This document shows, piece after piece, positions 1-11,220 of a DNA stretch of 64,000 nucleotides (within the stretch, counting starts at the first letter, position 1; each line of letters starts with the position of its first letter). The notes beneath the pieces are model-generated. The model saw only the letters and a program-made list of their open reading frames with translations, made no database searches and had not been told where the DNA came from. This DNA comes from Saccharum officinarum (taxonomy: Eukaryota > Streptophyta > Magnoliopsida > Poales > Poaceae). The position numbers and the translations under genes were made by a program. The stretch spans positions 86,917,248 to 86,981,247 of the forward strand of contig CM036158.1 of assembly GCA_020631735.1 (NCBI GenBank), read 5' to 3'.

Positions 1-2352
1 TTGAAGTCCAAGGAAGTAGCTAAGCTCTCCAATCATAGACATTTCAAACTCATTAGCCATCATATTTCTAAACTCTTCACAAAAGTCTTGGTTGGTTGAT
101 CCAAAGATAATGTCATCCACATAGATTTGCAACACAAATAAGTCATTTCCAAGCTTCTTGGTGAAGAGGGTGGTGTCAACCTTTCCCATCTTGAACCCTT
201 TAGAGAGAAGAAAGTCCCTCAATCTCTTATACCATGCTCTAGGTGCTTGCCTCAAACCATACAATACCTTCTTTAGCTTGAAAACATGGTCGGGCTTATA
301 GTCATCTTCAAAACCAGGAGGTTGCTCAACATAAACTTCTTCGTTGATGTAGCCATTGAGAAATGCACTCTTGACATCCATTTGATAGAGCTTGATGTTG
401 TGTGCACATGCATATGCTAATAAGAATCTAATAGCCTCCAATCTTGCAACGGGTGCATATGTCTCTCCAAAGTCAAGACCCTCAACTTGAGTGTATCCTT
501 GTGCTACTAATCTTGCTTTGTTCCTCACAACCATGCCATCTTGATCTTGCTTGTTTCTAAAGACCCACTTAGTACCAATCACATTATAGTTAGTTGGTCT
601 CTCAACAAGTTTCCAAACTTGATTTCTGGCAAAGTTGTTTAGTTCTTCATGCATGGCATTTACCCAATCGGAATCCTTCAATGCATCTTCTATCTTCTTT
701 GGTTCTTCTAATGAGACAAATGAGTAATGCTCACAAAATGATGCTAATCTTGATCTAGTTTGAACACCACTTTGAATTCCACCAATGATTTGGTCCAATG
801 GATGATCTCTTGCAATGCTAGTAGGTTGGAGTATTGGGAGTTGATTGCTTCCACTTGTTTGACCTTGAACTTGAGCTTCATCATAAGTACCACTAGAGCT
901 TGCTTGATTTGTATCAATTTGCACACTTTGATTGATTACATGAATATCATCATCATTAACTTGTCTTGGCCTAATATCACCAATGTCCATGTTCTTCATT
1001 GCATTTGACAATTGATCTCCTCTCACATCATCAAGGTTTTGAGCTTTATTTTGAGACCCTTGGGTTTCATCAAACTCAACATCATGAACTTCTTCCAAGG
1101 TGCCATTTGTGAGATTCCAAACTCTATATGCTTTGCTTGTGGTAGAATAACCAAGTAAGAACCCTTCATCACATTTCTTTTCAAACTTGCTCAATCTAGT
1201 GCCTTTCTTGAGAATATAGCATTTGCAACCAAACACTCTAAAGTATGCAATGTTGGGCTTTCTTCCATTCAATAGCTCATATGGTGTCTTTCCAAGCTTC
1301 CCATGGCAATAGAGACGGTTATTACAATAGCAAGCCGTGTTGATAGCTTCACTCCAAAATGAATGACTCACATTGTATTCACTAAGCATTGATCTAGCCA
1401 TATCAATCAAGGTTCTATTTTTCCTTTCAACTACACCATTGGATTGAGGAGTGTATGTTAGTGAGAATTGATGTCCAATACCAAGATCATCACACAACTC
1501 TTCAATTCTTATGTTCTTGAACTCACTACCATTGTCACTTCTAATCTTCTTGATGGTAGTCTCAAACTCATTTTGCACCCTTTTGACAAAAGACTTGAAT
1601 AGATCATAAACATCACTCTTATCATAAAGAAAGAGCACCCAAGTGTATCTAGTGTAGTCATCCACAATCACAAAGCCATACTTGTTGCCACCAATGCTAG
1701 TGTATGTTGTTGGCCCAAACAAGTCTATGTGCAATAACTCAAATGCCTTTGATGTGCTCATTTCACTCTTACTAGGATGTGTATTTCCAACTTGTTTGCT
1801 GGCTTGACAAGCACTACATAGTTTATCCTTCTCAAAGGTGACATCCTTCAATCCTCTAACTAAGTCATGCCTCAAAAGTTTGTTCAATTGTTTCATTCCA
1901 ATATGACCAAGCCTTCTATGCCATAACCAACCCATACTAGATTTACTAAGCAAGCATGATGTCAATTGTGTCTCACTATCATTGAAGTCAACCAAGTATA
2001 AGCTACCATGTCTAAATCCTTTGAATATCAAGTTTGATCCATCAACACTTATGACTTCAACATCATCACTACCAAATATGCACTTGAAGCCAAGATCACA
2101 AAGTTGTGCTACCGATAAAAGATTGAAATCCAAGCTCTCAACTAGCAACACATTAGATATGCTCATGTCATTTGAGATAGCAATTTTACCAAGCCCTTTG
2201 ACCTTGTCTTTCTTGTTGTTGCCGAAAGTGATAGCATCAAAACCACCATTTTGACTTGTATCAATTGATTTGAACATACAAGAATCCCCGGTCATATGTT
2301 GAGTGCACCCACTATCAAGCACCCAATGCCTTCCTCCGGCTTTGTAATTGAC
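1..2352 (-). CDS. Copia pol polyprotein (protease, integrase, RT), partial
   Basis: On the minus strand from 2352 the frame appears open to the window edge. It shows the aspartic protease active site ([10 protein letters not shown], near 2291-2320), the gag-pre-integrase/HHCC zinc region ([13 protein letters not shown], near 1880-1925), the integrase core with IRSDNGSEF near 1510-1550 and [11 protein letters not shown] near 1420-1450, then reverse transcriptase with [25 protein letters not shown] and the catalytic [10 protein letters not shown] (near 100-135). These are the standard steps of copia replication: polyprotein cleavage, integration and reverse transcription in the virus-like particle. 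RNase H lies outside the window. A TAG stands directly before 2352, and the frame differs from gag, so gag-pol linkage is not by simple read-through. I translated by eye and could miss an isolated stop. Confidence 0.8.
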
Positions 2353-2383
2353 CTACAAGACAAGATCAATTTCTTTTAGGTAC

Positions 2384-4429
2384 CTAAACTTGTTTGGGTC
2401 CTCCAAGGTTAGAGACTAAGCTTTTTGGTACCCAAATGACTTTCTTCTTTGAGCCCATCCATGGTGCACCAATGAACTTAGCATGAACACCATTTGTACC
2501 CTTGGTAAGCATATAGAAAGAATCAAACTTAATTGAGGATACATTAGCATTTGATTTCTTGTTCATGCATTGTTGCTCTATGTGACCAACTTGCTTGCAA
2601 CTTTTGCAATAGCTACCATTGTTCTTCACAAAACGAGTCTTGTGAGGAGCAAAAGCGGCCTTACCTTTCTTGGGGTTATAGCCCAATCCCTCTTTGTAGA
2701 GAGAAGCTCTTTGGCTACCCAAGCACATAAGCAAGCGGTCCTCACCACCATAAGCCTTAGCTAAGGTGTGATTGAGCTCTTTTACCTCCTTCTTGAGATT
2801 TTCATTCTCAACTATAAGTGTGGAGTCACAAGTGAAACCATCACTACTAGATGAGGAATATGTGGATGTGCTACATGAAGGATTAGTGGGAGCAACAACA
2901 ATAGGCTTATGAAAGGATTCATCAATTATATCACATGATATGCCTATATTGCAAGTTTTAGCTTTCTCAACATTAGTTGGCATGTTTTCACATTTTTCAA
3001 CTAGAGAGGAATGAGCTTCTTCAAGCTTAGTGTGAGACTTTTGAAGCTTCTTATGGTCCACCTTTAGACTCTCATAAGATGCCCTAAGCTCATCAAGTTC
3101 TTGCATAAGGTTTTTCTTTTCCTTAAGCAAGCCCTTGCACTCCTTTCTAGATTCTTTAAAATGTTGAGTGCAATCTTCTAGCATAGTGATTAGTTCATCT
3201 TTAGTGAATTCTTCTTCATCACTATCACTATCACTAGCATTATCATGATCACTCTCATCATCGGATGATACCTTAGTGGCCTCAGCCATGAAGCATGATG
3301 GAGTGTCGAAGATGGAGACCTTCTCTTGGATGGCAATGCTAGCATGTCCCTTCTTCTTGCTCTTGTTGTCATCCTCATCATCACTTGAGGAATCGTCACT
3401 ATCCCATGTAGCAACATGAGAATCATTCTTCTTCTTATAAGAGCTCTTCTTCTTTTCTTGCTTCTTCTTCTCCTTCTTGATAGCATCTTCATCATCACTA
3501 TCATAAGGACACTTTGCAATGAGATGGTCCTTGCTATGGCATCTAAAGCATCTCATGGTATGCTCACTCTTCTTGGATGAGTTCTTCCTCCTTCTTGCAC
3601 GATAGCCTTTCTTCTTCATGAATTTGCCAAATTGCTTGACAAAGAGAGCCATCTTCTCATCAATGTCATCACTATCACAAGAGCTTGAGTCTTCATCACT
3701 TGATGATTCAATCTTGGATTTGCCCTTGGATGTGGTGGCTTTGAATGCCACACTCTTCTTCTTTTCATCATCTTTCTTCTCATTTTCCTTCTTCTTCTCG
3801 ACCAACTCATCCTTCTCATCATCTTCTCTATATGAATCATCGGTCATCACTTCTTGGAATATTTGTTGAGGAGTTGAATCCTTCAATGTAGTCCTCACTA
3901 GCACGGTGATCAATGTATCAAATCTCTTGGGCAAGCTTCTCAAGAACTTCATAGAGAATTAGTTATCCTTGACCTCCTCACCAAGTGCCTTGAGCTCATT
4001 GACAATGACTTGCAACCTATGAAACATCTCCAGTACACTCTCATCACCTTGCATCTTGAAGCTTGAAAATTTTTCTTGCAAGATATATGCTTTAGCGGTC
4101 TTTGTGTCTTCGGTGCCCTCAAATGTTTCTTCTAGCTTGGCCCAAGCATCATGAGCAATCTCAATGTTCTTCACTTGCTCAAAGGTCTTGTCATCTAATG
4201 CCTCATGAAGAGCACTAATGGCAATATCATTGCATTGGAGCTTCTTCTCCTCTACCGGTGTAGGTGCTTCCGGATTAGCAACCTCAAATTTTGTTTCGGT
4301 GACCTTCCACACTTCTCTGTTGATTGACTTTAGGTGTGCGGTCATCTTAACCTTCCAATATGCATAATTTGTGCCATCAAAGTGAGGTGCCTTCTTGGTG
4401 TTGTTGATGTGCAAGCTTAATTGAGCCAT
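2384..4429 (-). pseudogene. Copia gag (SIRE type), one in-frame stop
   Basis: The frame starts at MAQLSLHINN (4429). An N-terminal UBN2/gag-polypeptide domain (HFDGTNYAYWKVKM, then AWAKLEETFEG) supports capsid function. A TAA at 3959-3961 interrupts it, but the frame resumes without shift at FSMKFLRSLPKRF, a conserved gag motif, so this is a single nonsense change. The second part is rich in Lys, Ser, Asp and Glu and has two CCHC zinc knuckles for RNA binding: CFRCHSKDHLIAKC (near 3507-3548) and CKSCKQVGHIEQQC (near 2570-2612). It stops at 2384, about 30 bases before the pol frame opens. At ~680 codons it is long for a copia gag, which is normal for SIRE-type elements. Confidence 0.85.
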
Positions 4430-4475
4430 TTCTTTTTCACCGTAGGTTGTTAAGCCTCAAATAAACGGTGCCTCG

Positions 4476-4487
4476 GCTCCGATACCA
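4476..4487 (-). other. Primer-binding site of the SIRE-type element
   Basis: The minus strand reads TGGTATCGGAGC, complementary to the 3' end of plant initiator-methionine tRNA. It lies two bases inside the LTR boundary at 4490. This fixes the element's orientation and the inner LTR end. Confidence 0.85.
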
Positions 4488-4489
4488 CT

Positions 4490-6386
4490 TGTAAGGTCTA
4501 AATGGCTAGAGGGGGGGGTGAATAGCCTAATTAAAACTTCTACAAGAAAAACTTGATCACAAGTTAGTACGAAAGGTGGCGAAGCAAAAGCACTAGCTCT
4601 AACTAATTAAGCAAGCCACCTACACAAGTCTAGTACAAGGCTATCCACTAAACACAACAACAACTATAAGCTAGAAACAAGAAGTAATACGAGAGAAGAG
4701 CTTCGAGTGATTATACCGCCGTGTAGAGATGAGAAGTACCAATCAATCAATCGCACAAGAGAAATCCTCGGGAAGAGAATGACACAAGAATTTATCCCGA
4801 GGTTCACTTGCTTCCCAGCAAGCTACTCCTCGTTGTGGCGATACACCCACTTGTCGGTTCGCGAGCTAATCGACTATCAAGAGTCGAGCCCTCGGCGGGC
4901 ACCGCACAACCGCACACAAGATGGGGATCCTCCAAGCCACGAGCTCCACTAGAGTATCCAATTTGCGAACTTCCTCGGGGAAGGATCAAGAACCCTTTAC
5001 AACACTTGGTGATGACTCCAACAATCTCCAATTGCAAGCTCAATCACCTCCGCTGCTCCAAGCCGTCTACCGTGTCGGGAAACATGGAAGAGTAACGAGA
5101 AATCCGCAGCAACTCAAAGATCAAGTGCCTCTAGAATGCAACTCTCAAGCAATGCACTTGAATCTCACTCAATCTCACTCAAGATATGCAACTAATCAAA
5201 GAGATGAGTGGAGGGGTTGTTCTCTAGCTCAAAGTATGTCTCTATATCTCAAAATGTGCAAGAGTTGCCCTCAAACCCCGGCCAACGTCTATTTATAACG
5301 AAGGGGTACACAGCTAGCCGTTAGGAACTCAAACAGTCGAAATCGCGCTGACCGGACGCGCCAGTCGTACTGACCGGACACGCCGGTCGCGCAACGGCTA
5401 AATTCCGAAACACCGACCGGACGCGCTGGTCGTACTGACCGGATGCGCCGGGTGTGACCGGACGCGCTGGTCCCGCAACTGACCGGACGCGCTGGTCAAC
5501 TTGAGTAGCGCACAACGAAACATCGACCGGACGCGCCCCTCGCAATGACCGGACGCGACAGTGCCCGCGTCCGGTTAGAGTCCAGTAAGCTCCCTGGATG
5601 ACCGGACGCGTCCGGTCATCAGTGACCGGACGCGCTGCGCGTCCGATCAACAGAGTGAAAACCGCGCAGACGCTGAACACTGACCGGACGCGTCCGGTCA
5701 TACAGAGACCGCGTCCGGTCCAGCGTCCGGTCATCTCTGTGACCTCTGTTCGCCTCCGTTTCTTTTCCAACTTCCGGCGCAGTAGAAAATAGATATTTCA
5801 CTTCTCCAAAAAGCGCCGAATCCCGCCTCGCAAGCTCGGCGAGAGAGAGAGAGGAACCCAAACCCCTCTCTACCGCTTAAACTCCACCGCCTTCGCAAAC
5901 GTGCTAACACCACCAAGTGTACACCACCATATGCATGTGTGTTAGCATTTCACAATCATTTCTCAAGGCGTTATGTTAGCTCTTATACTAGATCCTAATG
6001 CATATGCTCAAGACAATGATCTAGTGACACTTGATTCCTGAGCTAACCGTGATTGCCCCTCTTGATAGTCGGCTATGTATCCTAAACCCGGTCAATCACT
6101 TCTCTACTCATCTTAGACCGGCAAAAGGAAAAACCTATGGTTATACATTTGCCTTGCGCTCTTATATCATTTTCCTCCCCTTGATCATCATGTCCTTCCT
6201 TTTATGTGCATCTTCACCATGATCATTATTTCATGAACATGCACCATCTCTTTGTGATCTTGTGGCCACCACTCCTTGCCACATACACCTTCATCACATG
6301 TGTTGCTTATGCCTAACTCAAAACACTTAACACATGGCATTAACAACTTGGTGTCATTAATTACCAAAACCAAACTTGGGCTTTCA
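4490..6386 (-). repeat. 5' LTR of the SIRE-type copia element (~1.9 kb)
   Basis: On the plus strand the LTR begins TGTAAGGTCT and ends GGGCTTTCA, giving TG...CA termini on both strands. The inner end abuts the primer-binding site. The outer end abuts unrelated LTR sequence at 6387. The middle contains a dense GACCGGACGCG repeat array (5340-5735). Open frames across this LTR are incidental. The partner LTR lies outside the window. Confidence 0.85.
5340..5735. repeat. Interspersed GACCGGACGCG array inside the LTR
   Basis: The 11-mer GACCGGACGCG occurs at least nine times exactly, for example near 5350, 5416, 5456, 5481, 5524, 5546, 5598, 5621 and 5680. Degenerate copies (GACCGGACACG, GACCGGATGCG) and inverted copies (CGCGTCCGGTC) lie between them. 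Spacing is irregular, 20 to 60 bases. The block is GC- and CpG-rich inside an otherwise AT-balanced LTR. An ORF of ~149 codons across it on the minus strand is explained by the repeat composition. Confidence 0.85.
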
Positions 6387-9055
6387 ACCCGGCCGTCCGT
6401 GGGGTCCGCACGTCAGCGTAACCTGGTGCACAGCACCGGGTGCACAGCACCGGGTGCACCCAGTGTTTACGCCCGGCTAGATTTTCGTTTTAAAAGAAAA
6501 GATTTCTGGAAAATGTTTTTAAAGATTCTAAAATGCATAGTTGCTGCTGTGGTGCTCCAATTTTGGTGAAACAAATTTCTATGTGCTTCTTATTCATAGA
6601 TCTGCGGTAGAAAAATATTGCATGTCACTATTGAGATACTTTTATATAAAGCTTTATTGTATTCTTGTTAATTGCTGTAATATTTAGAAATGCATAGTAA
6701 ATCACATATTGCTCAGAAAAATATGGTTCTTGTTTTGTTAGTCTTATTATGTGATGCACTTCCTATGAAAAATATATTTCATGCATGCTCTGTGTAAAAA
6801 TATAGATGTGTAGTTCAAGTGCCTTTATTGGCCTATATTTGTTATTTTTGATAGAGAGCAAAATATGTATAAAACATGCATATGATAAATCTTGTACAGT
6901 GCTTATTTACTGTCTAGAACATGATAAAAGCATTAAATCTGTTGTTTGATACTTTTCATAGTACAAAGTAATTTCATGTTCATTTCTGCCCTGTCATTTT
7001 TCATTTTGTGTAGGATGTTCTACTTATCCAAATGTAGTGAAATTTCAGTGGTAGCCTATTTATGTCATGTTTAGCCTACTGTAATTTTCTGGGAATTTTC
7101 TGTCATCTCAAAATATGTGTTTCTGTTCAAACCTAGCCTTAATTAGGGTTTAAATTGAACCTTGCCTTATTGCATGTGTGGTTAACATGTTTAGCTTTGG
7201 TGTATCTTTGAAGCATCAAACCTTGCTGGTATGATTAGTGGAGTTGCTACTATACTTTATGTCATGATACATGTCTTGTGAGTAATGTGTCCTTCTCTAC
7301 TAGAGAGGAGATCTGCACCTACTCATTGGTCACAAATTAAAAGGTTCAGTCACATGTCATGCCATGCATCATGATCATCATATGTCATCTTTTCGATGCA
7401 CCTATGCATTAGCACTTATACATACGCATCATTACAGGATCGCGAGCAGAGAATCCGGTAGCAGTTCCCGAGGAGCCGGAAGAACCTTAGGTGGTGCCCG
7501 AGGCTGATGAGAAGGTCGGTGAGGATCTCAAGAAGTGTCCGAATCATCGCCTGAGCTTGTTCGAAAGAGGCAAGCCCCGGAGCATTATAAGCCTCCTACT
7601 TTATAAAGCACTTTACTATATATATGTTATATATATATATGATGTATTAAGTTATAGGGGTTGAGTGCAACCGTTGCTGCATTATACCTGTTTACCCTTC
7701 TTATACCCTATCCTTGTTACCCTGGTATTCACAGTCGAGTAAATGCTTAGCTTGCTTAGACCGGTAGAAGTCGGGTGATTTCTTGTCACCTGCGAGCTAT
7801 AGGTGGTTACCTGGATCTGCTTGGATAATTATGTCATCATAGGATAACTAAGTGTTAATTTGAAGTTGAGACCGGACGGAGACTTACAGGGTTTCGACTG
7901 TAGTGTTTTCCGTCTGTGTCGGTTAAGGACCGACCGTTGTTGGGCCTCAGGTCATGTTGAACGCATGCCTTACATTTAGCTGACCGAATAACGTACCTTT
8001 CGACCGCGAAGCTGGGAGATTATTCGGGCCGAGTGGATTGCCCGCAGCGCACTGTATCGGAGAAGGTGTGGTAGGACACGGGGGCGCGATGATAAGACCA
8101 AAGGGCAGTCGGTCGGCCCCCGGGTACATGTGGTTCCTGGCAAACTTGAGACTTTACCTAGATAGTTGACTCGGTGACTAATATCTCACTTTAGCGGGTG
8201 AGTGAGGTTTGTGTGAGGAATAAATTACCAGCTGGTTAATAATCGATTCGAATCGCCATCGTTCACTGGATAGTGAACACTTGACTTGAGTTACTTCATC
8301 GTAGTAATATTGATGGAACACTTGGTCGGTTATAATGGATATGACATTATGGAAGTTGCTAATGATCATTGTTTATCATTAATTGTCTAATCATATGCTT
8401 GCTCTAGTGTAGGTGCAAATGTAGTCGACGGATTAATAATAATTAACTTGATAATAATGCTTTTGGAAAGATTCTTGTAATACTCAAAATGCCTTTTTGC
8501 AAATGAGTCAGCTACCCTACTATAAAGCCCTTCATAATCCTTGGTGTCACTTTATTTTCGGTTATGTCGGGTAAGTCTAGCTGAGTGCCTTCTCGTACTC
8601 AGGGCTTTGTTCCCACTTGTTGAAGATGTGTAGATATATTACGGCTACGGTATCAACTGTCTTTATCCTGCAATGGGTGATGCTTAGGACCATAGGCAGT
8701 GGTCGTTCCCTACGTCTCATCTAATGCTTTTGTTGGAGATGATCATCAGCTGGCACTGTACTTGAACTCTGTATGAGTGTGTGGGTGAATTTGAACTAAA
8801 TGATTCCACTACTTTTATTTGAACTCGGTTTGTAATAACTATGTTTAAACTCCGATGTATCCGTGATGTGAACTTTTATGTAATTTGTGATGGTGACCGC
8901 TAAACTTATTACGATCTTGGCTGGTATGTGAGTTGGTTTGAAATCTCTCGAGATTTCACGAATTACCGGGTTATACGGGCTTAAGTTTGCTAAATTGTCT
9001 GCTCCAGTGGATGATTTTCCTACTTAATTTCGTATAATTGGTCAGTTCTGTTACA
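6387..9055 (+). mobile_element. 3' part of a Tekay-like Ty3/gypsy LTR (remnant)
   Basis: This stretch has no gene. In sense orientation it ends ...CAGTTCTGTTACA at 9055. It is recognisably related, with many changes, to the LTRs of the large element at 20909-38211: shared blocks include ATCTGCGGTAGAAAAATATTGC (near 6600), AGGCAAGCCCCGG (near 7570) followed by TTTATAAA, and TTAAGTTTGCTAAATTGTCTG (near 8980). Its 5' part is cut by the SIRE insertion at 6386. GTGCACAGCACCGG is tandemly repeated at 6422-6456. The base after 9055 starts sequence shared with the right segmental copy, so this LTR inserted at CGCAC. It may be a solo LTR or belong to an element further left. Confidence 0.75.
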
Positions 9056-10075
9056 CGCACCGTGAGTCACCTGTCCGCCGCGACCGAGAGCGAGAGGCTG
9101 GAGCGGCCGAGCAGGTGCGGGAGGGGAAGAAGGGGATTTTTTTACAGAGTACTCCTCAATTACTAAAATACCTTTCATAATATATTTCTCAATTAATTAC
9201 TTAAAAATAGAAAAAGATGAAAGAACCTGGAGGTACCAAGGTACTTTCCCAGTCATTGTAAAAAATCTCTACATATTAACAAATGTTTTATCTTCAAACC
9301 GATAAAGAATTTTCTTATTACAGATAATTTATAGCTTTGAACCCATCCCATCAATAGTCTTGCTATTCAAATATCTTTTATACTCTGTTTCCATTTGCTA
9401 AGCAAGAACCATGATCACATAAATAATACTAATGTCAACACAAGATAAACATATTGACAGAAAGCTAATTATTTAAAACATGCAAATGAATACTGATGTC
9501 CAATTTCACACAAATTTAGCAATCTCCCATTCTTTTGGCAATGCAATACAGATAAAACTCATTCTTTTACAATTCAGGAACATGTAAAGTAGATATTTGA
9601 AATCAGAACAAGAACACTTAAAGGCAATTTCTTGCTTAGGACAATTTCCTCAAATACTTAGTTTTTTTCTCAGATGAGAGTAGGGTTTTTTTTTGCGTGC
9701 GAAGGTAGAGCTTTTTTTGAATTGCATTGCACTCCACACTGGCACTTCATAGGTATATTGCAGGCACTCCACACATACGCGCGGCTGCAGAAAGCAATTA
9801 AAAGTGATTTTATTTATGTACTATTTTGTTTACGAGGTGATGAATTGAATTGGTCCCGATCCGTGCGAGGGTGGTAGTAATAACCTGACTTGGCTCGATC
9901 AGCCAGGCCCCTGCTTTGGACAAGCTTTGGTGCATTTTCACCCCCTTATTACTGCTGTTACGGATCGGAGGAGTTTGATTTATGAGTTTTTTTTTCCATT
10001 TGAACACGAACTGATGATAGCCTGCGGCACATCTGCTGGCAAAAATGGGCGAGTTCTGTTTTACTCCCTGAGTTC
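9056..10075. other. No gene recognised
   Basis: A GC-rich 90-bp start gives way to AT-rich sequence with poly-T tracts. It is present in both segmental copies (right: 38409-39490). Short ORFs here have no recognisable domain. Confidence 0.6.
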
Positions 10076-10757
10076 TTTTTTTTAAGAAACAGGAGGGGTT
10101 TACACCCCTACTGGAATTTATTAATAAAAAAGAACCGCCCTCGCTACAAAAAAAGTCTCATGAATCATAGAAAGTAAAAAAAAAGGAAGATTACACAAAG
10201 GCTTGGAGCCATAAATCAATCCTAGGATGGTACGCTACTTTTGCTCTAAGCATAACTAAAGCAAATCCATTCTTGAAAATCTGCTTGCAACAGTGAACTG
10301 AATGAGGTATGCCTTTAAAGATCACATCATTTCGAACCATCCAGATAGACCAAGACATAGTGACAATTATTTCCATGAAAAAAGGCAAACCGAGCTGCAA
10401 CTTGAAGCTTTCCACAATGAGGCAAGGATCTACAGAATTAGGCAATAGCAACTGGAGTGGACGAACAGGCAACAGAGAAAGAGCAGTGAAATAAAAGGTG
10501 AACCAGACCTCCTTCGATTGACAAACCATAGAGCACACAATTATAATCTGGAAGATGCATATTCCTTCGACGAAGGAGAGCCCTGGTGCTCAAACGATCT
10601 TTCAGAAGTAACCAAAAGAACAACTTGTGCTTGTTCTGACAAGATGATCTCCATAACCATTTGAAAGCATTGTGGATGCCTGTGCCCAATAAGATTCTTA
10701 TAAGCTTTGCTAGAAGAGAATAAAGTGGAACCCAGCTGCCTGACTTTCCAAACAATA
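10076..10757 (-). pseudogene. 5'-truncated LINE, zf-RVT end of ORF2
   Basis: On the minus strand the translation FKWLWRSSCQNKHKLFFWLL, then DRLSTRALLRRRNMHLPDYN and a CSFSVACSS/WSIWMVRNDVIF region matches the C-terminal zinc-ribbon and tail of plant L1-type LINE ORF2. It closely resembles the end of the full-length LINE at 56806-63035. Two overlapping frames (10755-10438, 10538-10191) carry it, so it is frameshifted. The 3' tail AGTAGGGGTGTAAACCCC followed by poly(A) is at 10076-10130. An equivalent copy lies at 39491-40168, so the insertion predates the segmental duplication. Confidence 0.85.
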
Positions 10758-10986
10758 GGTGCCCTGCCCTGCCCTCACTGCTAAGTAAAGTAATAGTAAT
10801 CCTGTGATCAGAGGCGGCAGGAGGACTCTGGGTGCACGTTAACCTTTGAGGCGCAGGCGGTTGATGATTACAGTATCATTCTTTCTTCGGAAACAAGAAC
10901 AAAGCCCCCTTTCTTTCTTCCTGATATTCGGGATGGAAGTTCACTTTTTCACGTTGTCATCGCATTGGTTCAAACCCTGCAACTAC

Positions 10987-11220
10987 GGCCATGTTTAGTT
11001 CCCGAAATATTTCAAGATTTCCCGTCACATCGAATGTTTGGACATATGTATGGAGCATTAAATATAGATGAAAGAAAAAAAAACTAATTACACAGTTTGG
11101 TAGAAAACCACGAGACGAATCTTTTTAGCCTAATTAGTTCATGATTGGACACTAATTGACAAATACAAAAGAAAGTGCTACGGTAGCTAAACCCAAAATA
11201 TTTCGCGACCTAAACACACC
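10987..11220. mobile_element. MITE with GGCCATGTTTAG termini
   Basis: About 234 bp with terminal inverted repeats GGCCATGTTTAG and CTAAACACACC and internal TCACATCGAATGTTTGGACA, ACTAATTACACAGTTTGG and GCCTAATTAGTTCATGATTGG, a very common grass MITE family. CTGCAACT lies on both sides. The third segmental copy near 48541 lacks the element and keeps a single CTGCAATT, an empty site that supports insertion. It is shared with the right copy (40398-40628). Confidence 0.8.

Larger units (their letters stand above)
1..6386 (-). mobile_element. Ty1/copia LTR retrotransposon, SIRE/Maximus type, 3' part beyond window edge
   Basis: Reading on the minus strand, the element runs from an LTR (4490-6386) through a tRNA-iMet primer-binding site, gag and pol, and leaves the window inside reverse transcriptase. 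The domain order protease, integrase, RT is that of Ty1/copia. A long LTR, a large lysine/serine/acidic-rich gag and the LTR end beginning TGTAAGGTCTAAATGG (plus-strand reading) fit the SIRE/Maximus lineage, which I infer from memory of the family. It was inserted into an older Tekay-like LTR (6387-9055). The expected 5-bp target duplication would be ACCCG next to 6386, but the other flank is outside the window. Gag has one nonsense codon; the visible pol appears open. Confidence 0.9.

Noticed and set aside
5321..5770. 149-codon minus-strand ORF in the SIRE LTR
   Set aside because: It runs over the GACCGGACGCG array, and its amino-acid repeats are a by-product of that array.
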